From assembly GCA_900557435.1 (NCBI GenBank), contig USSH01000105.1, forward strand, positions 1-7,767: a stretch of 7,767 nucleotides of DNA. The letters are read 5' to 3'. Both the position numbers and the translations under genes were made by a program. Source of the stretch: an uncultured Coprococcus sp. (GTDB lineage: Bacteria; Bacillota; Clostridia; Lachnospirales; Lachnospiraceae). Within the stretch, counting starts at the first letter, position 1; each line of letters begins with the position of its first letter. Of the stretch, positions 1-5,293 are shown one piece after another. Under the pieces are notes generated by a model that was not told the DNA's origin, made no database searches, and was given only the letters and a program-made list of their open reading frames with translations.

Positions 1-2
1 AA

Positions 3-1307
3 AAGGAACTCGGACTTGATATTACAGACGAGCAGATTGAGGAACTCAAGGCTAACAAAGACAATATCAATTACGAAGATGCAAAAAAGCGTGAAAAAGA
101 AGTAAGACATGATGTAATGTCACACGTATATGCATATGGACTTCAGTGTCCTAAGGCAAAAGGAATTATCCATCTTGGAGCAACTTCATGTTATGTTGGT
201 GATAATACAGATATTATTGTTATGACAGAGGCATTGAAGCTTGTTCGTAAAAAACTTATAAATGTAATCGGTGAACTTTCTAAGTTTGCAGATAAATATA
301 AGGCACTTCCTACACTTGCATTTACACATTTCCAGCCGGCACAGCCGACAACAGTAGGCAAGCGTGCAACACTCTGGCTTAATGAACTTGTTATGGATTT
401 AGAGGATGTTGATTATATACTTTCAACAATGAAGCTTTTAGGATGTAAAGGTACAACAGGTACACAGGCCTCTTTCCTTGAATTGTTCAATGGAGATCAT
501 ACGAAAATCCGTCAGATAGATGGAAAGATTGCACAAAAGATGGGATTTGACAAGTGTGTTCCTGTATCAGGACAGACATATTCAAGAAAAGTAGATACAA
601 GAGTTCTCAATGTACTTGCAGGAATTGCAGCGAGTGCACATAAGTTCTCTAACGATATCAGACTTTTACAGCACTTAAAAGAAGTTGAGGAACCATTTGA
701 AAAATCACAGATTGGTTCATCAGCTATGGCTTACAAGAGAAATCCAATGAGAAGCGAGAGAATGGCTTCACTTGCAGATTATGTATTATGTGATGCCTTA
801 AATCCTGCAATCGTATCTTCTACACAGTGGTTTGAGAGAACACTTGATGACTCAGCAAATAAGCGTATCTCAGTTCCAGAGGCATTCCTTGCAGTTGACG
901 GAATCCTTGATCTGTACCTGAATGTTGTAGATGGTCTTGTGGTATATGACAAGGTTATCTACCAGTGCTTCATGAAGGAGATTCCATTCATGGCAACAGA
1001 GAATATCATGATGGATGCTGTTAAGCGTGGCGGCAATCGTCAGGAGCTTCATGAGAAGATCAGAGAGTATTCAATGCTTGCAGGCGAGCAGGTCAAGAAG
1101 TTTGGAAGAGAGAATGACCTCGTTGACCGTATCGCAGCAGACCCTGACTTTGGCATGACAAAGGAGGAGATCGTATCTATCCTTGAGCCAAAGAACTTCG
1201 TAGGTCGTGCTCCTGAGCAGACAAAAGAGTTCCTTGCAGAGGTTATTCAGCCTATCCTCGATGAGAACAAGGATATCCTCGGCGTTACTGCGGAGATCAA
1301 TGTATAA
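3..1307 (+). CDS. purB: Adenylosuccinate lyase, 5' end outside window
   Basis: PurB acts twice in cytosolic purine synthesis, releasing fumarate from SAICAR and from adenylosuccinate. The frame is open from the left edge, giving 434 residues; relatives of this type have about 475-480, so roughly 40 N-terminal residues are missing. Numbering from nt 3, visible family motifs are GIIHLGATSCYVGDNTD (about 54-70), LAFTHFQPAQPTTVGKR with the catalytic-region His near 109, KGTTGTQASF, and the fumarate-lyase signature GSSAMAYKRNPMRSER at about 238-253, which forms the flexible catalytic loop. These motifs match the subgroup containing human ADSL more closely than the shorter B. subtilis type (from memory). 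The loop has Ala where human ADSL has Pro (SSAMPYKRNP). An internal ATG at 117 is not the start, because conserved-looking helical sequence precedes it. Confidence 0.96.
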   Translation, partial: KELGLDITDEQIEELKANKDNINYEDAKKREKEVRHDVMSHVYAYGLQCPKAKGIIHLGATSCYVGDNTDIIVMTEALKLVRKKLINVIGELSKFADKYKALPTLAFTHFQPAQPTTVGKRATLWLNELVMDLEDVDYILSTMKLLGCKGTTGTQASFLELFNGDHTKIRQIDGKIAQKMGFDKCVPVSGQTYSRKVDTRVLNVLAGIAASAHKFSNDIRLLQHLKEVEEPFEKSQIGSSAMAYKRNPMRSERMASLADYVLCDALNPAIVSSTQWFERTLDDSANKRISVPEAFLAVDGILDLYLNVVDGLVVYDKVIYQCFMKEIPFMATENIMMDAVKRGGNRQELHEKIREYSMLAGEQVKKFGRENDLVDRIAADPDFGMTKEEIVSILEPKNFVGRAPEQTKEFLAEVIQPILDENKDILGVTAEINV

Positions 1308-1322
1308 AGATCTGAATTAAAA

Positions 1323-1425
1323 TGTATATAGAGTAAATAAGACGCTGGCGCATTTGCGATGGTGGTATGTCCGTTTTGACAGGGATATATACTAACAAGC
1401 TTATGTGTCAGCGTTTTTATATACA
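1323..1425 (+). ncRNA. Structured element after purB: long hairpin, possible terminator or RNA
   Basis: TGTATATA (1323-1330) is the exact reverse complement of 1418-1425. Inside it, 1339-1352 (AAGACGCTGGCGCA) pairs with 1404-1417 (TGTGTCAGCGTTTT) over 14 positions if G-U pairs are allowed. The ~51-base apical part holds a further hairpin, GTATGTCC (1365-1372) with GGAT-AU-AUAC (1383-1392). The 3' arm runs into five T residues at 1414-1418, so it could end purB transcripts, but the loop is far larger than in a simple intrinsic terminator. No ORF or known riboswitch class was recognised. It is called a structured element on the strength of hand pairing only; the rest of the purB-to-1564 gap holds the promoter and operator listed separately. 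Confidence 0.5.
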
Positions 1426-1447
1426 ATTGAAAGGCTATTTTCTAAGA

Positions 1448-1476
1448 TTCACATTTGCAGATAGATGTGCTAATAT
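1448..1476 (+). promoter_or_regulatory. Promoter candidate for the membrane protein gene
   Basis: TTCACA (1448-1453) is followed after 17 bases by TAATAT (1471-1476), preceded by an extended -10 TGC at 1468-1470. The -35 box matches consensus at 5 of 6 positions and the -10 at 4 of 6. Spacing and the TGn support a sigma-A promoter, starting near 1483 and leaving a leader of about 80 nt before the gene at 1564. Confidence 0.5.
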
Positions 1477-1494
1477 AGTTAGTGAAAACTAACT
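1477..1494. promoter_or_regulatory. Palindromic operator candidate at the start of transcription
   Basis: AGTTAG and CTAACT form a perfect 6-base inverted repeat around TGAAAA, directly after the -10 box and over the predicted start site. The size and symmetry suit a dimeric winged-helix repressor such as a MarR-family protein, but no regulator gene lies beside it, so the binding protein is unknown. It could also be a small hairpin in the leader. Confidence 0.35.
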
Positions 1495-1563
1495 CATATA
1501 GTCGGCAGACAAAGTGGATCACAGAAAATATGGTTATGTGATTAAAAAGGGAGGAATATTGCT

Positions 1564-2184
1564 ATGTTACAGTGGAAGGTATTTATGGCTATGGCGCTGG
1601 TGGGGCATGTATTATGTGGAATTTCTGATGGATTTCTCACGTATGCACCGAATGGAAAGGTCGATCTGACGAATTTCAAAGATTATGATAAGTCTAAGGT
1701 GGCGTTCAGGGGGATGCCGCTTAAGAATCTGTCGATAGCTATGCTTCTAGGTGTAGGTGCCATGACTTTGGAGATATTTGGTTATCTGGCTATCTGCGAC
1801 TGGATCCGCCAGTACTCAGAGACTTTTTATATGATAATGTATGTTGCAACACTTGTAATGTTCATCAATCTGGCACTGCATCATCTGTTCTGCTGTCTAG
1901 TCGAGTGGTTCTTCGTAAAGCTGGGTCTGACAGAAGAAGCTCTGAATGCAGTGTGGGATTTCTTCAAAACCACCTGCTATACGATGTATCTGGGCTATGC
2001 TGGTATGCTTGTATTTGCTGTAGCATTTCTGATAGCTGTAGTTACAGGAAAGACGTCACTTCCGGTGTGGGCGTGCATCTTCAATCTGCTCCCCCTTGCG
2101 ATAGTCATACTGCCTACCAAGATTCCGGCAAAGGCAAATGTGATCGGTGCGATCATGTTTGCCGGACTGATATTTTTGATATAG
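1564..2184 (+). CDS. Polytopic membrane protein, possibly DUF6796 family
   Basis: This 206-residue protein has no predicted enzymatic motif that I recognise. Hydrophobic segments lie at about 5-23, 57-80, 86-113, 140-162, 167-185 and 190-206, suggesting six helices. The first segment holds VGHVLCGISDGFLTY, and the third ends in an HHLFCCLVEW stretch with paired His (106-107) and paired Cys (110-111), the most distinctive polar cluster in the protein. The loop 28-50 is charged. It resembles hypothetical Lachnospiraceae membrane proteins that I associate with DUF6796; this is from memory and is not certain. GGGAGG lies about 8 bases before the ATG. It stands alone, between its own promoter and an intrinsic terminator. 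Function unknown. Confidence 0.83.
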   Translation: MLQWKVFMAMALVGHVLCGISDGFLTYAPNGKVDLTNFKDYDKSKVAFRGMPLKNLSIAMLLGVGAMTLEIFGYLAICDWIRQYSETFYMIMYVATLVMFINLALHHLFCCLVEWFFVKLGLTEEALNAVWDFFKTTCYTMYLGYAGMLVFAVAFLIAVVTGKTSLPVWACIFNLLPLAIVILPTKIPAKANVIGAIMFAGLIFLI

Positions 2185-2200
2185 AATAAAAAAAGAAATG

Positions 2201-2233
2201 GCTGCACGGATGAAATGTCTGTGCAGCTTTATT
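2201..2233 (+). terminator. Intrinsic terminator
   Basis: GCTGCACGGA (2201-2210) pairs with TCTGTGCAGC (2218-2227), ten pairs with one G-U, over a 7-base loop (TGAAATG). TTTATTCTTT follows and an A-rich tract precedes it. It ends transcription of the membrane protein gene, whose stop codon lies 17 bases upstream. Confidence 0.88.
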
Positions 2234-2238
2234 CTTTA

Positions 2239-2247
2239 TGGTATAAT
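2239..2247 (+). promoter_or_regulatory. Extended -10 promoter for the thioesterase-sfsA unit
   Basis: TGG followed by TATAAT (2242-2247) is a perfect extended -10. The region 17 bases upstream has no good -35 box and falls inside the 3' arm of the preceding terminator hairpin. The predicted start is near 2254, giving a leader of about 70 nt. Confidence 0.6.
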
Positions 2248-2322
2248 GCGAATGTATGTGAGAGGTTGGCATGTGCCATAATAAAGCAAATGGCAAAATA
2301 GAGTTGAAAGGTAAAATGAAGC

Positions 2323-2769
2323 ATGGATGAGATAAACGACAACAAAAAAGCTATGTCTGAGGATGTGAAACAGGCACTGATAAGGTTTAACAAGGACAAC
2401 ATCTATGTCCAGAACCTGAAGATAGAGCTGGTCGATATGAGCCTTGGATATGTGAAGGGCAAGATGATGGTCACAGAGGATGTCCTGAATCCATATGGTT
2501 CTGTGCACGGTGGATGTCTGTACTCACTTGCGGATATAGTGAGCGGGATCGCAGCATGTACCTACGGAAAGTTTTCTTCAACTATAGATGGAACCATGAC
2601 ATATATAGCTCCGGCTATGAACACGGAGTATCTCATATGCGAGGGAATGGAGATCCGTCAGGGCAAGAAGGTGTCACTGTATGAGGCTAATATTTACGAT
2701 GACAAGGGACAGCTTGTGGACAAGGCAAGGTTCTCATTCTACATGATGAACCGTTCTGTTGTGGAATAG
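2323..2769 (+). CDS. Hotdog-fold thioesterase, PaaI type
   Basis: The 148-residue product is a single hotdog domain of the PaaI/acyl-CoA thioesterase group, cytosolic enzymes that hydrolyse acyl- or aryl-CoA thioesters; the substrate cannot be read from sequence. The family signature is NPYGSVHGGCLYSLAD at residues 56-71, where the HGG (62-64) sits at the start of the central helix and Asp71 is at a usual active-site position. A later strand, DGTMTYIAPA (89-98), and the C-terminal KARFSFYMMN also fit the fold. Length is typical for the family (130-150). The first ATG is used: GAAAGG lies 11 bases upstream, a rather long gap. A 4-codon ATG frame starting at 2316 overlaps this start. sfsA follows after 19 bases, so the two are probably co-transcribed, though no shared pathway is known. 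Confidence 0.92.
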   Translation: MDEINDNKKAMSEDVKQALIRFNKDNIYVQNLKIELVDMSLGYVKGKMMVTEDVLNPYGSVHGGCLYSLADIVSGIAACTYGKFSSTIDGTMTYIAPAMNTEYLICEGMEIRQGKKVSLYEANIYDDKGQLVDKARFSFYMMNRSVVE

Positions 2770-2788
2770 ATGGGAGATGTAAGGCAAG

Positions 2789-3445
2789 GTGAAATATGCA
2801 AATGTTGTCACAGGCAGGTTCGTAGACAGACCAAACAGGTTCACAGCCCATGTGGAGATAGACGGAGTTACAGAGATCGTGCACGTAAAGAACACGGGGA
2901 GGCTCAGCAGTTTGCTGATACCGGGGAGCACGGTCAGCCTTGAGAAGTCTGCAAATCCAAACCGCAAGACGAAATACGATCTCATAGCGGTGGAGGATCC
3001 AAAGCTTGGCTGGGTGAATGTGGACAGTCAGGTGCCCAATAAGGTGGTTTTGGAATGGCTTAAAACTAAGGATTATGACTTTATAAAGCCAGAATATGTA
3101 TACGGGGATTCAAGGATTGATTTCTATATGGAAAAGGATGGCACAAAGTATCTCATGGAGGTCAAGGGCTGTACGCAGGAGATCGATGGGATAGGATATT
3201 TCCCGGATGCACCCACCGACAGGGGAGTCAGGCATTTGCGGGAGCTGATGAAGGCGGTCTCTGAGGGATATAAATGCTATGTTGCATTTGTCATTCCGAT
3301 GACAGGGATAACTGAGGTCAGACCAAATGCGGAAATACACAGGGAGTTCGCGGAGACTTTCTATGAGGCGAAGGCGGCAGGAGTGGAGGTGTTAAATCTC
3401 ACGTGCCGGGTTACACGGGATGAGCTGGAGATAGTGGATAAGTGA
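2789..3445 (+). CDS. sfsA: DNA/RNA nuclease SfsA (sugar fermentation stimulation protein A)
   Basis: This 218-residue protein matches SfsA along its whole length (family about 220-240). The N-terminal part (about 1-80) is the OB-like domain, with the usual HVKNTGRLSSLLIPGS stretch at 32-47. The C-terminal part carries a PD-(D/E)xK-type site: GDSRIDF (106-112), then Glu124-Val-Lys126 in LMEVKGCT, then FPDAPTDRGVRHLREL (138-153), a hallmark segment of the family. SfsA was named in E. coli for affecting maltose metabolism; nuclease activity has been assigned to the family, and its cell role is unclear. The start is GTG at 2789, with TAAGG 4 bases upstream, and no better in-frame ATG follows. It is the second gene of a unit with the thioesterase, 19 bases apart. 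Confidence 0.95.
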   Translation: MKYANVVTGRFVDRPNRFTAHVEIDGVTEIVHVKNTGRLSSLLIPGSTVSLEKSANPNRKTKYDLIAVEDPKLGWVNVDSQVPNKVVLEWLKTKDYDFIKPEYVYGDSRIDFYMEKDGTKYLMEVKGCTQEIDGIGYFPDAPTDRGVRHLRELMKAVSEGYKCYVAFVIPMTGITEVRPNAEIHREFAETFYEAKAAGVEVLNLTCRVTRDELEIVDK

Positions 3446-3488
3446 GATAGGTGAAAATTATAAGGGTAAATGATAAGCAAATATACGT

Positions 3489-3520
3489 TTGACATGCAAG
3501 CGGTTAAATGCTAGTATAAT
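3489..3520 (+). promoter_or_regulatory. Promoter of a small + strand RNA
   Basis: A perfect TTGACA (3489-3494) and a perfect TATAAT (3515-3520) are separated by 20 bases, longer than optimal. TAGTAT (3512-3517) at 17 bases is an alternative -10. Either way transcription would start near 3524-3527. No coding region follows before the terminator at 3575, so the promoter appears to serve a short RNA. Confidence 0.65.
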
Positions 3521-3558
3521 ATCAAAAGGTGCTACCGATAGACGGTTAGCCTTGATAT
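3519..3558 (-). terminator. Terminator for the minus-strand peptide mRNA
   Basis: Read on the minus strand, GGCTAACCG, loop TCTAT, CGGTAGCACC and then TTTT form a hairpin with a short T run, flanked by an outer 5-pair ATATC/GATAT stem (3519-3523 with 3554-3558). It lies about 25 bases past the stop of the minus-strand ORF, where its mRNA should end, and the same DNA forms the 5' hairpin of the opposing RNA. Confidence 0.45.
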
Positions 3559-3611
3559 ATGAATGGTATAAAATAACCGCTCACAGTTTACCAGGCTGGG
3601 CGGTTTTTTTT
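3527..3611 (+). ncRNA. Short RNA, candidate type I antitoxin (antisense) RNA
   Basis: Between the promoter above and the terminator at 3575-3611 lies an RNA of about 85 nt without a convincing ORF or ribosome site. Its 5' end folds into a hairpin: AAAGGTGCTACCG (3525-3537) with CGGTTAGCCTT (3543-3553) over loop ATAGA, with single-base bulges. It ends in an 8-pair terminator stem and eight T. It is fully complementary to the last ten or so codons and 3' untranslated part of the minus-strand small-peptide ORF at 3581-3724. Known type I antitoxins such as RatA and SR4 of B. subtilis and those of C. difficile have this convergent 3' overlap. It might instead be a terminated leader for the genes downstream, but no ligand-binding class is recognised. 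Confidence 0.5.
3575..3611 (+). terminator. Intrinsic terminator of the + strand RNA
   Basis: AACCGCTC (3575-3582) pairs with GGGCGGTT (3598-3605) with one G-U; the loop is 15 bases and eight T residues run from 3604 to 3611. The stop codon of the minus-strand peptide (3581-3583) lies within the 5' arm. Confidence 0.85.
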
Positions 3612-3724
3612 GTCTTATTCTTGCTCTTAGAGCCAACGGCATAACCAAGATTAAAGCAAGTAAGACATAAGCTGAGGATGGCTATAAAAAGATGATGCCT
3701 ATCGTAATGTTGTGATTGATTCAT
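3581..3724 (-). CDS. Small hydrophobic/basic peptide, candidate type I toxin, probably 5'-damaged
   Basis: The ORF gives 47 residues from an ATG at 3724. Residues about 12-30 (LFIAILSLCLTCFNLGYAVG) form one hydrophobic helix, followed by a lysine-rich tail (33-40) and TAQPGKL. One membrane helix plus a basic tail is the usual form of Firmicutes type I toxins, which depolarise or damage the cell membrane. I do not recognise a named family with certainty. Against an intact gene: there is no ribosome site or promoter before this ATG, and the ATG lies inside the 87-base repeated module starting at 3711, so the original start was probably replaced by that module. A longer in-frame ATG at 3763 is wholly inside foreign-looking sequence. 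The frame is open by hand check. Confidence 0.38.
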   Translation of the reverse strand: MNQSQHYDRHHLFIAILSLCLTCFNLGYAVGSKSKNKTKKTAQPGKL

Positions 3725-3797
3725 TCGATGCAGATACAATTCATTTGCAGTTTGGTGGATCATTGGGACTTGGTGATATTACTAAGATTGAGGAGAT
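3711..3797 (+). repeat. Direct repeat, copy 1 of an 87-base coding module
   Basis: It matches 5188-5274 with 9 differences in 87 bases and no gaps (hand count). Five differences are silent third-base changes, so the module drifted while still coding. It ends with GAGGAGAT, which supplies the ribosome site of the GyrI-like gene. Homology stops sharply at both ends. Confidence 0.9.
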
Positions 3798-3813
3798 AAG
3801 TTATGGCGTTTGA
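3712..3813 (+). pseudogene. 3' remnant of a small protein gene, upstream of the GyrI-like gene
   Basis: The frame reads VIDSFDADTIHLQFGGSL, then GLGDITKIEEI, and stops at TGA 3811-3813. It is the C-terminal part of a protein whose N-terminus is missing; alternating strands with a final DI-x-x-I recall the end of YolD-like proteins, a weak guess. The stop overlaps the ATG at 3803 by 11 bases, so ribosomes finishing this frame could reinitiate on the next gene. Just upstream, 3671-3714 reads EDGYKKMMPIVML before a TGA, which looks like the tail of yet another gene, perhaps a GNAT. The stretch 3446-3802 otherwise holds only the RNA/toxin elements listed. Confidence 0.6.
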
Positions 3814-4438
3814 TTTTAAGAAAGAATATAAGGAGTTTTATTTACCGAAAAATAAGCCACAGATCGTAACGATTCCAAAGGCGAATTACATAGCGGTAAG
3901 GGGCAAGGGCGACCCGAATGAAGAGGGCGGAGAATATAAAGCCGCGATCGGCGTTTTATATGCTGTTGCGTACACTCTCAAGATGAGTTATAAGACTGAT
4001 TACAAAATAGAGGGATTTTTTGAATATGTAGTCCCACCACTTGAAGGCTTTTGGTGGCAGGATAATGTGGAAGGTGTGGATTATACAGATAAATCTACAT
4101 TTAACTGGATTTCTGTTATTCGTCTTCCTGATTTTATAACAAAGAAGGATTTTGACTGGGCGGTGGAGACTGCGTCAAAGAAGAAAAAGATTGATTGTAC
4201 TTGTGCAGAATTTCTGAGTATTGATGAAGGCTTGTGTGTGCAGATCATGCATATAGGAGCATTTGATAATGAACCTGAGACAGTAGCAGTGATGGATAAA
4301 TATTTGGAAGAGAATGGGTATGTAAATGATTTCATTGATGAACGATATCATCACGAAATCTATCTATCAGACCCAAGAAAAACTGCACCGGAAAAGTGCA
4401 AAACTGTTATAAGGCATCCGATAAAGAAGAGATTGTGA
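3803..4438 (+). CDS. GyrI-like small-molecule-binding domain protein
   Basis: The 211-residue product is a stand-alone GyrI-like/SOUL-type effector-binding domain (COG4832-like group). In related proteins this fold binds small, often cationic or amphipathic molecules, and sometimes hydrolyses them; the ligand here cannot be inferred. Supporting features are the opening MAFDFKKEYKEFYLPKNKP, a first strand pair around IVTIPKANYIAVRGKGDPNE (21-40), the aromatic patch EGFWW (81-85), and the C-terminal YHHEIYLSDPRKTAPEKCKT (182-201), which is highly typical of this group. No DNA-binding domain is attached. GAGGAG lies 7 bases before the ATG and belongs to the repeated module. No terminator follows; the next 53 bases are A/T-rich without a clear signal. 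Confidence 0.9.
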   Translation: MAFDFKKEYKEFYLPKNKPQIVTIPKANYIAVRGKGDPNEEGGEYKAAIGVLYAVAYTLKMSYKTDYKIEGFFEYVVPPLEGFWWQDNVEGVDYTDKSTFNWISVIRLPDFITKKDFDWAVETASKKKKIDCTCAEFLSIDEGLCVQIMHIGAFDNEPETVAVMDKYLEENGYVNDFIDERYHHEIYLSDPRKTAPEKCKTVIRHPIKKRL

Positions 4439-4491
4439 TTCTATTTTGGAAAATAAAAAAAGATTTTGTTTACTGATTCATACGAGAAAAA

Positions 4492-4746
4492 ATGCAAGCA
4501 CCTATCATTACCACAGGAAATGAATTGGACAGTGAGAAAATAATTGCTTTTTCTAAAAAGGTAGATGTTGAGCAACTTTTGTCATATGGAAAGGCTGTTA
4601 AGGAATCTACCAATGCATTTTTGCCTAAATTATCCTATGATGACATAAAGCAGAAATTTACAGATGAGGATAAGGATAGATTAGTTAATTCAAAGTGTGT
4701 TTCATCAGATGAAAAGTACGATAATGCAAGATGTTATGAGCGTTAA
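4492..4746 (+). pseudogene. Internal fragment of a DinB-like protein gene
   Basis: This frame encodes 84 residues. About the first 74 resemble the middle of DinB-family (four-helix, metal-binding hydrolase-like) proteins of Firmicutes, from MQAPIITTGNELDSEKIIAF to DIKQKFTDEDKDRLVNSK and CVSSDE. Relatives have an N-terminal helix before this part and continue with a WLIDYWC...LIQMPFSRHWIMH-type C-terminus (from memory); both are absent. After residue 74 the sequence changes to unrelated KYDNARCYER, which is the 5' flank of the next remnant read in another frame. No ribosome site precedes the ATG, and an in-frame stop lies 18 bases upstream. Most likely a deletion remnant. Confidence 0.65.
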
Positions 4747-5104
4747 TCAGAAAGAATATAAAATTGTGAAGTTATTAGGACATGGAAAAGGTGGTTATTC
4801 CTATTTGGCAGAACGGGAAGGCAAATTTTATGTGCTAAAGCAGATACATCATGAACCATGCGAATATTACTCATTTGGCAATAAAATCGCAGCAGAACAA
4901 AATGATTATAGTAGACTACTGCAAACAGGAATTAGAATTCCAAAAATGTTAGACATTGATGTGGCAAATGAAAGAATATTAAAAGAATATATTGATGGAC
5001 CAACTATATATGATTTAGTGAAAAATGATGCAATGAAAGATTTGTATTTGATGCAAATGAGAGAAATGGCAAAGGTAGTATATGGAGCAGCATTAGTTAT
5101 GTAA
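4724..5104 (+). pseudogene. Truncated serine/threonine kinase-like protein, N-lobe only
   Basis: Numbered from the ATG at 4724 (an ATG at 4736 is equally possible), 126 residues cover a kinase N-lobe. They include the glycine-rich loop LGHGKGGYSYLAE (18-30), the ATP-anchoring Lys39 in FYVLKQ, a helix with Glu58 in KIAAEQNDY, and a hinge-like KEYIDGPTIYDLV (87-99). The frame then stops after MREMAKVVYGAALVM. Relatives continue with an IDYFPTNF-type catalytic loop and a DYE metal site (from memory); both are missing, so phosphotransfer is not expected. The loss coincides with a switch to a GNAT tail in another frame near 5092. No ribosome site is evident. A short expressed ATP-binding peptide cannot be excluded. 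Confidence 0.72.
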
Positions 5105-5196
5105 CTTATACAAGTGAATATGCCCCAGCAGCTAAGTTTTATGAAAAGAATGGGTTTAAGTTGTCAAATGGGACTATATGTATGTACTGTGATTGA
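5092..5196 (+). pseudogene. 3' end of a GNAT acetyltransferase gene
   Basis: In the frame +2 relative to the kinase remnant the sequence reads ISYVTYTSEYAPAAKFYEKN, then GFKLSNGTICMYCD and TGA at 5194. The segment AAKFYEKNGF is the classic GNAT motif B, normally 20-30 residues from the C-terminus, so only the last ~34 residues survive. The left boundary is where the kinase reading ends and is uncertain by some bases. Its stop codon lies inside repeat copy 2. Confidence 0.62.
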
Positions 5197-5274
5197 TTCG
5201 TTCGATGCAGATACAATACATTTGCAATTTGGTGGATCATTGGAGTTTGGTGACATTGCCAAGATTGAGGAGAT
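5188..5274 (+). repeat. Direct repeat, copy 2 of the 87-base coding module
   Basis: Ungapped match to 3711-3797 (78 of 87 identical). The copies lie 1477 bases apart in the same orientation and enclose the GyrI-like gene and three remnants, so recombination between them could delete that block. Confidence 0.9.
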
Positions 5275-5293
5275 TAAAGAAAATGATAAATGA
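5189..5293 (+). pseudogene. Second 3' remnant of the same small protein gene
   Basis: The frame reads VIDSFDADTIHLQFGGSL, EFGDIAKIEEI, KENDK and stops at TGA 5291-5293. It corresponds to the remnant at 3712-3813 with three residue changes in the shared 29-residue core. It overlaps the next ATG (5283) by 11 bases, as copy 1 does with its own neighbour, and supplies that gene's GAGGAG. Confidence 0.6.

Noticed and set aside
1905..2207. Alternate-frame ORFs on both strands within the membrane protein gene
   Set aside because: They overlap a well-supported gene and lack starts with ribosome sites.
2236..2985. Several minus-strand ORFs opposite the thioesterase and sfsA
   Set aside because: Shadows of two clearly recognised genes.
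3527..3611. Riboswitch leader for the GyrI-like gene
   Set aside because: The gene starts almost 200 bases after the terminator with gene remnants between, and no known aptamer motif is recognisable; the antisense layout explains it better.
4697..4723. Earlier ATG for the kinase-like remnant
   Set aside because: The extra residues are the DinB fragment read in another frame.
5193..5282. N-terminal extension of the 237-residue gene from an ATG at 5193
   Set aside because: These codons are the repeat module read out of frame; copy 1 shows the other frame drifts by silent changes, and GAGGAG fits the ATG at 5283.
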